Assembly: GCA_029204225.1 (NCBI GenBank)
Contig: CM055097.1
Span: 27,001,039 to 27,065,038 of the forward strand
Length of the DNA stretch: 64,000 bases
Source of the DNA: Diphasiastrum complanatum
Taxonomy: Eukaryota > Streptophyta > Lycopodiopsida > Lycopodiales > Lycopodiaceae
Reading direction: 5' to 3'
In this document: piece after piece, positions 9,468 through 21,529 of the stretch
Position numbering within the stretch: the stretch's first letter is position 1
Layout of the letters: every line of letters starts with the position of its first letter
Made by a program: the position numbers and the translations under genes
The notes under the pieces: model-generated
Database searches by the model: none
What the model was told of the DNA's origin: nothing
The model's input: only the letters and a program-made list of their open reading frames with translations

Positions 9468-12320
9468 GTATCTAGGAGGTGACTTTTGAACTCCCACCTA
9501 TTGTGTAACTTCGGTGTCCCAACTCTTGTGTAACTTGTGTAACTCATGCCTCTTGGGCCTTAGAATCCCCATCCATGGCACTTCTTGTGCCTCTATTTAT
9601 TGTACTCCCCAAGAAGGAGAATCAATCTCTAAGTGATTTATTGAATCAAACTTCTCTTTGCTTTCTCTCTTGTTGTTCCATGAGTTTTGTGAATGCTATT
9701 CTTCTTGCAAGTAGATTAAGGCTGATTACTAGCTTATTTCTAATACGTCAAACTTATCCCATTGCTTACTCCACAAAAATCAAATTTATCATCCTACAAA
9801 TAGGAGACAAGTAATGAATCGGATAAGAGCACACATTGGACATTTGTATTCGTGAAAAGACACAAGTTTCAAAGAGACATGGATGATAACAAGGACATAG
9901 ACCAATCCTCAAAGAGAACCAGATGATGGAGGACCTTTCCAATGAGGTCCATGAACTCAATCGCATGGTGCTACCCTTGCTTTCCACCATATGCACAAGA
10001 GGATGAATGAAACAACGTACAGTGGATATTTTTCTCAACCAACAGAACTCATTCTTGGAACACAATTATGTTAAAAGATGAAAGCCTAATTCCAATCAAC
10101 AAATTCGTGGCTAACAAACACTTAACAAAAATCCCATTGCAAAAGTAGCAACTGTCTAGCACGATACGAGCATTTCCAAAGTCATTGCATGTTGGCTTTT
10201 TTGGTTCCAATGTGTTGTAGTTGTGAGGCATAGTCAAGGCACGCTTCTTCCTCATCACAAAAGTGGAAAGGGACATATAGCCCATTTGTTTGAAGGAAAC
10301 GCAAAGGAGAAGGCAATGGTCCCAAACGGAAAATTCCATGCAAGTAGACGTGAACAAAGTCTCACGATATCTTCAAAGTTTTTATATGATAATATGTTCT
10401 GATGTTTTTTTTAATATTTTTTTTTAGCCTATTTTCATGAATTGCATTGTCTATGAGCAATCTTCTTGGCTATGTAGATATCTTCAAAACTTGCATTTCA
10501 CTAGTTCACTAAGAATCTTGTTGCCAATCGTGAAGGCTTGATTGTCACTATATGGAAAGACAACTATGTACCTTAACCAACCGTTGAAGACGATGATGAA
10601 ACATACTAAATGAAAAAGAAGTAATTGTCTATGGTGACTAGACATGGTAGATGGATAGTGCATCAAGGAAGGGAGACTCTTATGATAAGAAAAATCAAGA
10701 GGCTCTTGTTCAACATAATTCTTGATGAAATTACGAAGTAGGGCTCCATCCTTGTAATATGAAGTGGTCAAATATGTTTAAAAGGCCAACGAGAAGTTAT
10801 AGAGTGAGAAACCCAAGAGGTGCAAATTGATTGAGATGGGTGAACATGCCTTCTTTTATGCAACATTGCCCGTACAATGTGCACGGTGTTCCAACATTTA
10901 GTCTTGTGCTCAAATTTCCTTAGATGTATTGAATTGTACTTAAATGGGGCCAAAAGATTGACATATACTATTTTCATGAAGAAACAAACATTTTTTGTAG
11001 ACACTCTTTTAAAATTGAAGATTGCTTTTGTTAACATTGTTGTCCTGTAAGGTGCTATGGGTAAAATATGTCATGTATAAAGGAGGTCTATCCAATTTAC
11101 AACATGCCATTTCCATACAATTATTAAGAAACCCTCTTTGGAATGTGGATCTCCTTGCCTTAGAATTGGTGGCATTGTCAATGGGCACCTACACCACATT
11201 GGCAATATGTCTAGGACTATAACATGGGTTCATATATGAACTTTGTTTTCTATTCCTACCATCTTGTGAAGCATCCATTTTACAAAGGATCGTATTTTCC
11301 ATGCAAGAGGACGTCAAAATGTTAAAAATAGGCTGATGTCCTATTATTATTATGCCACCAATTCTAATGAAGCCCTCTTGGGTGCTGCTCACTGTGGAAT
11401 TCACATGAAACTACCACCAGCTGCAAGATGCATGGCTGTTACTTTTTATTATGGGCTACAAATATAGGCACAAACTCTGATTAATGGCTACACTTATTTA
11501 TCTGATTGAAGGGCCACACATTCCACTTGAGGGCCAAAACCTCCACCCTATTTTTCAACTAGAGGACCAAACCTTCCACTTTAGAACAGATCCCTCCACC
11601 CTATTCTTCTAATTGAATGACCAAACCTTCCTCTCGACGACCACAGACCTCCACAAAAAGATTTGATCTTTCCAAAGGGTCATTCTTTTTATATTTTTTT
11701 TAAAGTACCTGGGCACCATATCTTTGTTGGGCCATCACGTTCATTCCGCTAACCTTCACCCATTCTGCCAAGGTTGAGATTTTTGCACTCCATGCAATAT
11801 GAGAAGGTGTACATCTATGGATCCATAGCCATGTGCTTGTCTTTGATCCATCCCTTGTGAGATGAGATGGAGCATTGATGGTGTAGATTATAGAAGAGGA
11901 CTCAACCTGGGAAGCTATCCTTGCTTTGTAGTCTTTTACATAGCTCTACCATGAGCCTGAAGAATGAACGACTCAGAAGTCTGCAGTGGTTTGCCATGCT
12001 TGGGATAGTGTTGTGATTATGATGTCGTGGTGCTTGTTTTCCTGATTTGAATGCTTGCAACAAGCGTAAATGATTCCACCTTCTGACTCCACCTTTCGAC
12101 AGGATCGTCTCAGGCACACAATTTCCCTTTAAATTTTCCTCGGCTTCTGAACATAATACAGATATACCTATCGCAAACGCTCCAATATTGAAACACGGAA
12201 CATTCTGGGCCAAGAATGCTATGAACATGGATATATAGGAGAGATCTTTCTTTTAAGGACAAACTCCAAAGCGTGCTTTCAAAAGCTCCCCAAAGTGGCC
12301 ATCTATTTACTATGGCAAGC
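9465..12320. other. Unassigned 2.9 kb, no recognisable gene
   Basis: Open frames of 60-108 codons occur on the minus strand, but none shows a domain I recognise, and the protein-like segments are joined through several stops. From about 9780 to 11230 the minus frames have moderate complexity and could be a decayed transposable element. No exon of the neighbouring PYROXD2-like gene could be identified here, although its third exon would be expected on this side. Confidence 0.4.
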
Positions 12321-12384
12321 TTTTCAGTAACAAAAGCAAGCTATCTGTGATGAAGACTGAAGTGATTGGAACCGTAGGACAGAC

Positions 12385-13471
12385 CTGATAACTGCAGGCC
12401 TGAGCAGACTCTGAAGGTAGCTTCCTCGGGAAAATTGGAAACCTGGAACGAGCTCCTCTGTAACTGCTGCCCCTCCCAGAACATGGCGGCGTTCCAGAAC
12501 TGCTACCTGAAGGCCTGCTTTAGCAAGGTAGGCAGCAGCTGTAAGCCCATTGTGGCCACCGCCCACCACTAATGCATCCCACTTCCTGCATTGTATTATA
12601 CATTATGGATTCACTGAAACAAATCAGGCTTAGTAGCATCACGAAGCACTGAATTTATGTGTTATGCTTGTATCTATTTTCTGTAGTCAATATCCATCCG
12701 ATACAAGATCAGAAAATGGATGTCAGGATCGACCACTTATTTGTCGCATTCTAAGATGTACAGCTATTCCCAGAAACCAAATGCTTTCCAAATGCCTTTC
12801 TTAGAATACTCGGATGGCTAATTTGTGTGCATACTACCGATCAATCGAATGTAAATGAAATTTTTCTTGATGCAAGGCGTCGTTTCTCAAGTTCAGTTTG
12901 TCAGATTCTTGGCCAAGTGACACTTGGTGGAAATGCAAATGAGATCTCATATTCAAGTGAGCAAGAGGAAAGCTTTTTGCACGCCATAGGATCATAAAAA
13001 ACTTGGCTTCTAAAATAAGCTGCTTTAATAGAATGTATGATTGGTAGAAAGGAAAATTGAGCATAAACTATTTTCTATTTTTCTATTTCATAAAAATTTT
13101 CAGCTCACAATAGCACCTATCGGCATGTTAACGGCTCCTTGAACATCGATCCCAAAAACTTGCATTTTACTTTTGATCAAAAGAAACTATTGCGTGACGC
13201 AGTTTGAGAATATGTTTGTGTGAGCAGGCCATAACCTCCGAACTTCCAATCTGTGGAAATGGAGAGCATCTGTAAATTCTCGGAAGAATGGATGATACCT
13301 CTGAGTGAGGAACTTGGTACCGCTCTGCTTGACGTCAGTGACGAAGGTTTGGACAGCAGAAAATGAGGATGATGATGATGATGACGACAATGATGGCCTA
13401 CAACACCATCTAAGCAGCCTGCGCATCTCTCCTCCTTTCATTCTCCTCCCGAACGCAATCTCCTTCGCCAT
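12385..13471 (-). CDS. PYROXD2-like mitochondrial FAD oxidoreductase, exons 1-2 (partial)
   Basis: Two minus-strand exons join in phase: exon 1 at 13471-13299 and exon 2 at 12585-12385. The donor is CAGAG|GTATC and the acceptor TGCAG|GAAG. Exon 1 encodes about 57 residues rich in Arg and Ser with few acidic residues, which suggests a mitochondrial presequence; in-frame ATGs at 13441 and 13426 are alternative starts. Exon 2 encodes the Rossmann FAD-binding start of the pyridine nucleotide-disulphide oxidoreductase domain protein 2 family: [15 protein letters not shown] (residues about 64-78), the ribose-binding Glu at about 89, then G-G-A-A-V-T-E-E and S-Y-L-Q-S-L-L-R-P. Exon 2 ends phase 2 at AG|GTCTGT. 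Later exons, normally about 400 more residues, were not found down to position 1. The gene is therefore either truncated or has a very long TE-filled intron. A (GA)n run lies in the putative leader. Confidence 0.87.
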
Positions 13472-13508
13472 AGCTAGTTAGTAGTAAGCCACCATGTTTC
13501 TTATATTC

Positions 13509-13512
<4 letters not shown>

Positions 13513-13548
<36 letters not shown>

Positions 13549-13560
13549 CCCCTCTCCTCT
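13513..13560. repeat. (TC)n microsatellite upstream of PYROXD2
   Basis: About 20 TC units followed by a C run, 40 bp upstream of the PYROXD2-like ATG on the opposite strand. It would read (GA)n in the transcript leader or core promoter. The other complete gene also has (GA)n ahead of its ATG. Confidence 0.8.
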
Positions 13561-14920
13561 GCAACTTAGTTCCGTACCTGAACAAAATGGCATTCAGTTC
13601 CGTACCTCAACACCTTTGGCAATTCTTTTTAAATTTTTAAATGCATGTTGATTATAAATATGCTGTTGCCTTTTTTTTTTAATGCATGTTGATTATAAAT
13701 ATGTTAGTGTCTATTTCAAACATTGGAGATGAGTCAAGACTCATGACTCATCATGAGCATTTGTTGTGGCGGCGTTCACTTTGGTGAGTCACTTAGAGCA
13801 ATAAATTCTCATTCAATGAAACGTAAACGGCCAAATTGCAATTTGGCATCGGAGCCTACTGAGTCACTCTAAGCCTTTGGTAGCTCTCGAGTCTCTTCAC
13901 TTTCTCTCTCTCAAGATTCAAGTCTTTGAGCTCTCTTTATCAAATGTCTCTCTGAGTCTTGACTGGTGATCTCATTTTTTATCAAAACCATCTCTTGACT
14001 AATATGATTCATGAATCCTGAATCTTGATCAAAATTCAATAGAAATTTGCAGGTTCACAAGTCACACATTTCTTCCACCACGGAGTAACAAATTGATTGG
14101 TCATCACTACTCACCGGTCACGCTCGTTTGTCACTACTCACTGCTCATCACTTGTTCATTATTGTTCACAGCACAAGCCTTAGATTTGGCACTTGTAGCT
14201 CGCTCAACATCACTCAATGGAAAATGCTCATGGCTCATAACTTCACAATTCATGACCCCCTCTTGTTGCTTGCAGCTCGCAGCTCACTCAATCATGAATT
14301 CACACCACATGATTCATGGCCCACAGGTGACAAAAAATAGAATTACTTCTACATTCTCCAATCGGCGCCAATCATAAATCTTCAATTCAGATTTTTGTAT
14401 CTTCTTGAGTTATTTTTTATTATTCAAAAGTCTCTACGCACCTTATAGAATTGTATGTTGATCACTGAAGCTATGCAATGCACATTACAGATTTGCATAC
14501 ATGTTAAAATCGTCAACCCTGCATTATGATCATTTTATATCAAGCATTGGCTGGATATGGAGGTTTGCTACCTACGTGAAATCTTTGGTTGTTGGCAGAT
14601 CATTTAGATGTCTTGACTAAGGATTCTTTGCTATTGGAATAGCCCGTTATGAAGAGGGTTGGATGGCCCATTGTAGATTAGTGTGAAGAACTTCTTAAAA
14701 TTACGTTGATCTTGCATGGAAATTTCAGGCTGATTTTTTGTTGCTTTAGTGATGGTGATGGGCATTCAACTATGCATGAGACTTGAACAAAGCGATGGAT
14801 CATGGAATGCCGACTGGAGTGCCTCGTTTAGTTGAAGATTCATTTCCAAGATTCAACGTGAGATAAAGACTTGAAAAACTAATCACGTGAAAAAGGGGCA
14901 GGGCAAGTGCAACAAGCAAA
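13561..14920. other. Intergenic, repeat-like, no gene
   Basis: No coding domain seen. A near-perfect short tandem duplication of 'atgcatgttgattataaatatg' lies at about 13641-13705, separated by a T run. At 14093-14340 simple variations on 'tcactactcac' recur. Confidence 0.4.
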
Positions 14921-14924
14921 ATGG

Positions 14925-15300
14925 AATGACCATGTAGGAGCTAGTATTTTTAGTCAATCGTAATAAACGCAAGTAGACCTCTCTAAATTAAAATAGAGTG
15001 AGCCACCTTTTGATAGTGACCTCCAGTGGAGAAGCTAATTTCACATGTAATTTGTAAAATTGTGGAATTGCCACTTGCACACCACATAGGTAGCCCTCTT
15101 GCTTATTTAAGAGGTACTCTCTCTTGTGAGGGAGCTTTTTATGTATTGTCTCTACTGTTGATATTGAATAGAAGATCCTCCACGAGTATTGGCAATTCTT
15201 GAGCTCCTTGATCATATTGGTTCTTGTGTGATGCTTTTTATAATCTTGCACTTCCATTCTCTATGTGTGGTTGTGGAATTAGATTAGTTTCATTATGTAT
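14925..15300 (+). repeat. LTR-like dispersed repeat, copy 1
   Basis: This segment matches 38110-38490 in reverse orientation with high similarity along about 370 bp, including the run from ATGGAATGACCATGTAGGAG to the 'tgtgtggttgtggaatta' end. A CTTATTTAAGAGG motif resembles a TATA-type promoter. It is most likely a solo LTR or LTR fragment; the small ORF read on the minus strand is a by-product. Confidence 0.7.
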
Positions 15301-17780
15301 TGTTGAGTAGAGTGGATTAGATTTATAGTTTGTGGATTAGTGTAGGATCAAGCATTCAAGTAAACTAAATTGGCTGAAATTGTGGCATCTATCTTGCAAA
15401 CTCCTTTACATTTCAGTTCTTGATGTTCTTAGAGATGGGTGTTTCTTGATTGAAATGCTTTCTCTTTAGCTTCTGTTTCTCATTTCTTGATTATGTTTGT
15501 TGCATGTTAGATTAGTTTTTCAGCGTTCGAGAATTGTTTCCAATTCGTTTTCACAACAAGTAAAAGTAGGACTCTAATAGGTGTTCGGCCGAGCTGCATT
15601 CTGATCCTTGTTGAGTCCTGGCTTGCACATTTTCAAGTAATGTGAGTACAGTTCAAGAGTGAACATAACCGTGAATCCACTTGGTAGAAATTAGTCATCA
15701 CATTCTTGACATTGGGCTTCCAATACTAGTTTCCCTCCATATGTGGGTATCTTTGTTTTTGCAAACTTTGTATTGTCCCCTCCTCCTCTAAGGTGGGCAC
15801 ATAAGGGAAAACCCATAATATCGTACAATTAATTCTAGAGACTCTAATCGATGGATATGTTATTTTTTAGAAAGTGGCTTCCATGTGGAATTATTGGGTA
15901 TGTTCTTTTGTAGTAGTTGCACATGGTTCAGAATTGTTAGCTTCCTATTAGCCCTAAACTGAGGTTCAGCACCAGAGTATTGTATGGAGAGGCTATAACC
16001 CCAATATCAATGGACCCCACTAAGAATCTAGAAAAATAAAAAATTTCTTACAAGGGAAATGATTGACTCGTAGATAATCATTTATGACAATAATAAGTAA
16101 TGGGCCAAAAAACAAATCTTAAAGGGACCATAACTTTCTAGGCCATTGTTAGCTTGTAAGTTATTGTTGGCTGATTCTTGGGTAACAAATAGTCACATTG
16201 AACATTGAAGAGAAGAGTAACCTTTCCATATGCATACCATATACCATCACCAATTTCTGGAAATTTTACTGTACTAATGTTGTTTTTTGGTTCTGTTAGC
16301 CATTCTTGGCATTGTTCTTTTTTTTAATGAATTTTCTGATGTGTATTTTTGGTGCTACCTCTAGTACTTTTTGGTGCTTTTACCACCATTTCACCATCGT
16401 GCCATCACCTATTCCTTGCCAAAAGCTCATCTCTACTATTGCCATGATTGCATTCATGGGGAGCTACCATTGTCCATGACCACCATTTCATCGTCATGTT
16501 GTTGTACTATTATCATCGCATTCATTGAACGATCTCATAATTTTTTATGAAGTTCTTGACCCTTATAACTAATGCAATGTCTTGTTGTCCTACCTTACCA
16601 TCAGCAGGCCATCAACCACTACTGAGTGATCAAAGTTCATGGCACACACACTTGCCATCAGTGAATTTGAGCACCCATCAACATCAATAATTGTGTGTTA
16701 GTGGCCATCAATGACTGTGTGCTAGCAAGTTTAATGTCCATCAACAAGCTAGTAGTAGACCACTAATATCTTGTTCGTTCTACAAAAAATGAGCCATCAT
16801 CTAAACCTACCATCAGCATATGCTATCAATAATTAGCTCTCTAGAAAATGGTTGGACCTACTATTAGCATTGTTGGACTATCAATTGTAGTCTGACAGTG
16901 GACATGATAGTGGACAATTGGGCAACATTTAAATGTTCTATTTGTGGTTTTGCTTTGCTTGATATACATGATTCTTCACTATCATTACCAAGTGAGTGGT
17001 CTTTGAAATTATTTCCTTGATGGCTTCTCGCTTTGAACTTTGAGTAGTGGCAATCTTGTTGTCAAGATGATAATATAAAACTTTTGTTGTCATTATTCAT
17101 TCCTATCTAATAACATTTACATGCAACCTTCAGTAGTTGATTAGGATTCATTATCTAAAACCATGTAACCATTCTTCTAGCCTAGTATGTGCATTGCATT
17201 CAAGAGTGGTAGTGTTTATAAACACAATGGACTATTTTGCAGATCCTAGAAGTAAACATCATTGAGGAGTATGGATTATTTCATGAGTAGCATGTGACAT
17301 TGTAACAAGGCTATTTCTTAATGCTTCCGTATAAGTCATATTGTTCAGAGCATAAATGCTAGCCAAATTGTTTAAACTTTTCTTGTTATATATAAATTTT
17401 CAATCATAAAAATGCATGCTTGTTATCATTATTTGTAGAAGTATTATACTTTGAGAACCTTATATAAGACTTGACAGCAAGCAAATTTAGAACTACTAAG
17501 ATTTCTCCTTTAAGATTTTATTGGGAATTGCTAGGTGTAAGAATTTTAAGTGTGATCTAATACCCCAAACTAGTAGTGTCTTGGTGTAATTTGTAGAGAC
17601 AAATTGCCCCAAAGTGATTAAGACTTTCCTAGCTTCAAAGCCCAGATAGACTTTGATGATTTAGAATTATCATTGATCAATATTTTGTTAAAAAAATGTA
17701 CGAATTTGAATACTTTGATGAATTGAGTAACAGACATTGATACCTGTAAAACTAAGAATTTTCTATGTTATATGGTATTA
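15301..17780. other. Intergenic 2.5 kb, nothing recognised
   Basis: A/T-rich sequence with stops in all frames. No ORF, RNA gene or clear repeat edge seen. Segments near 16380-16900 contain many short 'ccatca' phrases typical of decayed TE sequence. Confidence 0.4.
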
Positions 17781-17784
17781 TGAA

Positions 17785-18201
17785 CACTGACCTTTCTTTG
17801 AAGGGATGTGCAGGTACACACGAATGTACCTGAAGAATTTGAACAAGAATAAGAAGCCCTCTGGGCTTAAGGACTGACCTCTCTTTGAGGGTATGTGCAG
17901 GAACTCGAGAAAGTGCCAGAAGAACATTAATCGAAACAATAAGCTTTCTAAGCCTAAAAAGAGTAAACAAGAAGGCTTTTGACAAAGTATATAAAGAAAG
18001 CCCAGTAGAGTCTATAAAGAAGGCTTATTACTAAGTCTATAATGAAGGCTCAGTGGAGTCTATAAAGAACCGGACAAGGCCTAGGGTCTGATCACCCTAG
18101 TGACTTTTTCCACCATGATTGAGGATGAGCAACCTGTAGAAAATAAGTGCCAATGAACATGATTGAGGATGGGCAACCTCTAGAAAATAAGTGCCTAGGA
18201 A
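17785..18201. repeat. Degenerate tandem duplications of 87 bp and 44 bp
   Basis: An 87-bp unit starting CTGACC occurs at 17787 and again at 17874 with many substitutions. A second duplication of 44 bp (CATGATTGAGGATG...) occupies 18114-18201. Between them 'gagtctataaagaa' phrases recur at about 18000-18068. Confidence 0.7.
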
Positions 18202-18793
18202 TTGATGGACATTATGCAAAAACAAGATGGACATGTACCTTGGCTCTTCCTTAGGAAGATTGCACTTGGGTGAATTCCCAAGTTGTAACCATGTAAAATT
18301 ATATGTAAGTCAAGTTTGAACCTTGTACCACCTACCTCCCACCTACTTTTCCTCATGCATTCTAGACAATTTGACACCTAGAATGGGGCGCCCTCCTACA
18401 CTCTCACTTCATATGCCAAATCACCAAAATAACTCTCCCAGGCTAATACACATCACCCATTCACCCTCTCCAACTAATACACCTCATCCATGCACTCCAC
18501 TTCACCCTAAGTCCAATTGGAATCTTCCTCACACCTCATGCACTTGAACTTGACACCTCACTCACTTTGGAAGGACTCTCCACTCTCTATAAATATAAGT
18601 GAAAATGCGCTCCTCTACCAGGAGGATTGAAGGATGATGCATCCAAACTCTGTCATTTTGTTGTTTGTTGTGTACAGGTCTTTTGGAGAAGGGGATTGAG
18701 GCATCACCTCAAGGAGACTATGTTATTTTATGATTGCAAGATTTTTGGAGCTCAAACCCTAGAATTTTTATCTCTCTTTCACATCACACACAA

Positions 18794-18796
<3 letters not shown>

Positions 18797-18828
<32 letters not shown>

Positions 18829-18848
18829 CTCTCTCTCTCTCTCTCTCA
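18797..18848. repeat. Compound (CA)n(CT)n microsatellite
   Basis: About 14 CA units run directly into about 12 CT units. Confidence 0.9.
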
Positions 18849-18915
18849 CTTTCACCTTCTCTCAAAACCATGGTATGCTCTTGAAACTGTGTAAGAATGG
18901 CTGATCAGTACTTTT

Positions 18916-19410
18916 GCATGTCGGGCTATCAGTGGCCTATTGTCTATGCATGTCAGATCTAGAGCTTGCATGTTATGCCATCAATGGCCTATTGTCTATG
19001 CATGTCAGATCTAGACCTTGCATGTCATGCCATCAGTGGCCTATTGTCCATGCATGTCAGATTTAGAGCTTGCATGTTAGATTTGAAGCTTTCATGTCAT
19101 AGCATCAGTGATCTATTGTCTATGCATGTCAGATCTAGAGCTTGCATGTCAGATTTAGAGGTTGCATGTCAGATTTGAAGCTTGCATGTCATAGCATCAG
19201 TGATTTATTGTCTATGCATGTCAGATTTAGAGCTTGCATGTCAGATTTGAAGCTTGCATGTCACACCATGCATTGCCAAATGACCATGCATGTCACTTCA
19301 TGACTGTTGCATGTCAAGAATCTATGAATCCTTATGATTGCATGTCAAGAATCTAAGTTCCATTTGAATTGCATGATAAGAATCTAAGATCCAACATGAT
19401 TGCATGTCGG
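18916..19410. repeat. 52-bp minisatellite built on GCATGTC
   Basis: Three 52-bp units begin at 18916, 18968 and 19020, each with GCATGT, a C-C-A-T-C-A-G/A-T-G-G core and CCTATTGTCTATGCATG. Shorter variants continue to about 19270, and 'gcatgtcaagaatct' versions to about 19400. CATGCATG-like (RY/Sph) motifs occur in almost every unit. The short ORF across it is a by-product of the repeat. Confidence 0.85.
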
Positions 19411-19499
19411 AAAGATTGAGACTGATGAAGAGATTTCTATGCTTTTGTAAAGCTAGATATGGAATTAAGATAAGTGAATATCAACTAAGACTATGTTAA

Positions 19500-19780
19500 G
19501 TTGATGTCCTACATCTGAGACCCTATTGGAATCCATTGTATATGTAATTAGCATTGGCCAATTGGATTTGCATAATGATAAGAAAAGAATCCTTCGGGGG
19601 GGGGGGGGGGTCCCCATCTTGACCCCTCAGTGCTTCCGCTATTGTGTGAATGAATCTATGTGATGTAATGTTTTTCAAGCTTTGATTTAAAATCTTAGTT
19701 GATTTTCATTAAGTTGATTCAAGACTAGCTTCATGTGAATGGTAAGCCAATTAGTTCTTTTGGCCTTTAAGATCTTAGGA
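19500..19780 (+). repeat. Dispersed repeat related to 60660-60850, with 15-G run
   Basis: The order 'ggccaattgg', G run, 'tccccatctt', 'acccct' is shared in inverse orientation with 60770-60850. The homopolymer at 19596-19610 is 15 G followed by TCCCC. Probably parts of LTRs of one retrotransposon family. Confidence 0.6.
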
Positions 19781-21120
19781 CAGGCCTTCACCCTCGAGTT
19801 CACACTTGGTGCATACAATTCCTAGATAGGCTCTGCTTCAATGATTGTAAAAGTGTCGTCTAGCTTGTCTTGGAAAGTTTCCTCCATCCCATGTCCATAT
19901 ATGTAGCCATGCATGGGAACCCATGCACCCAAGTCCATGGGCCACACAACTAGGTGTCAAACCCCAATAAATGAGTGATTTTATTATCATAACTATACTA
20001 ATGTTTTAAACATATTGTTTTTTTTGTGTATCATTACAAGAATGACATTTGTATGTGTATATTTTCAAAACATTGTGTATGGTAGTTGTATTTTTTTCCC
20101 AAGTTTGTGGTATAAAATTATTAATTTGTCGTTAGTTCTTTGGAAGAAAAAAAAAAGTAATGAGATATTTTTCTTTATTGGTATCATAAATTTTGTGGCT
20201 TTTTAAATTTGGCATATTTACCCTTTTAGGAGTAATAGTCCTCAAAAAATCGAAAATCTTTAAATATTGTAGGTTTGTTAACGATGGAGAAAAAAAGGTT
20301 TTCCAAGCACTAGACTAACACTATTCCTTTTACATTTGCTCATGAGATTGACCTGGGAGCGAGATGCAACATAATTACCCTTGCTCCACTTATGATTGAC
20401 ATTTTGTTGGCATTTTACTTCTTACGTTTGAAGTGGCTTAAATCATGCAAAGAACTTCATTGCTTTGGAATTATGGTTTTATCTATGTGTGTGAGTTGTT
20501 TTATGAGAAAGGACCATCAAATGAAATGTAAAGCAAATTATAATTTGTGAAAGGGACGTGTGACATATTACCAAATTTTGAAGTCCATCAAACTTTTTGA
20601 AAGCCTTTAAAGTACAACTCATAAAAAGTTCATAAAGAATTTGGGAATCTCGATAGCACATTACATCTTGTTAATAGTGAAATTTATGGATTGTAAAAAT
20701 ATTTTCGACCCTAATGTAAAATGCCAAGAAGATACTTTACTCTTAAGAAAAATCTTTTTAATGACCTTTACACCTACTTTGACATCATTTAATTATGGCT
20801 TGGCCTCGCCATAATTCTACTAAGGTTTATATAGTAAAGGCCAAGAACATTCCCCAGTACATTCTTCGTCCCTTTTATGGCAAAAAGACCACAAGATATG
20901 TCTTTTTGTCGTCTTGAGATGCTAAAGCACTCAAAAACACGATCCAAGCACATCACATGGAGCACGTTGCAACTAATGAGGGGCCTGGGGCACACATCAG
21001 TTACAACGTGGGAGAGGATGTCCGCTGTTAAAGAAAATGTGTTTTGGAGCTTCTCATTGGTCCACATTTGCCCTAATATGCATTTGAAGGGCACTTGAAA
21101 AAGCAGTTGAAAAGTAGTTG
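19781..21120. other. Upstream region of the reductase gene, no gene recognised
   Basis: A/T-rich, with only short ORFs that lack recognisable domains. Confidence 0.4.
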
Positions 21121-21131
21121 AAGTGAGAGAA

Positions 21132-21194
21132 CACGTGCTTTTAGAAACTTCTAGAAAAAAAAGTTTTTTCTAGAAGTTTCTAAAGAATATAAAA
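21132..21194 (+). promoter_or_regulatory. G-box, double heat-shock-element palindrome and TATA box
   Basis: CACGTG lies at 21132-21137. A perfect inverted repeat follows: 21-bp arms at 21140-21160 and 21164-21184 around a 3-bp spacer. Each arm contains a full heat-shock element: GAAacTTCtaGAA on the left and TTCtaGAAgtTTC on the right, both fitting nGAAnnTTCnnGAA. TATAAAA is at 21188-21194, in line with transcription starting near 21220, about 310 bp before the reductase ATG. The motifs are seen directly; heat-stress control is inference. Confidence 0.75.
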
Positions 21195-21321
21195 TCTCAG
21201 ATGCCAAGAGAGAGAAAAAGAGGACAAAATGTAGGTGTTGTGGAGAAAAGTCATTAGAGAGTGAGTATTTTTCATTTTTTAAGGTTTTTAGTTTTGGGCA
21301 AAAAAGGGGGATAATGTGGAT

Positions 21322-21324
<3 letters not shown>

Positions 21325-21363
<39 letters not shown>

Positions 21364-21520
21364 TAGACGTTAGCAGATGAACTCTTGAAGTCTGCAAATC
21401 TGAAAGGTTTTATATTGGGGAAGGGAATATAGTCTCCATGTCCTTGAGCAGCTAGTTTATACATGCAGGTGGCTATCACACGAGAGAGAGAGAGAGAGAG
21501 CGAGCGAGCGAGCGAGCGGG
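21325..21520 (+). repeat. (GA)n and GAGC-rich leader of the reductase gene
   Basis: A 37-bp (GA)n tract at 21325-21361 and a second GA/CGAG repeat at 21482-21519 lie between the TATA box and the ATG. They would be in the transcript leader. Confidence 0.8.
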
Positions 21521-21529
21521 CGGGGGTGT

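Noticed and set aside
14988-15257. 89-codon minus ORF with a homologue at 38201-38428
   Set aside because: The similarity is at DNA level across the whole LTR-like repeat, including non-coding parts, so the ORF is a by-product.
18966-19178. Repetitive ORF with M-H-V/L-S-M-H-V repeats
   Set aside because: A by-product of the 52-bp minisatellite, broken by stops when the unit changes.
18916-19410. CRISPR-like array of regular repeats
   Set aside because: The units are contiguous and diverge gradually, there are no unique spacers, and the context is a plant nuclear genome.
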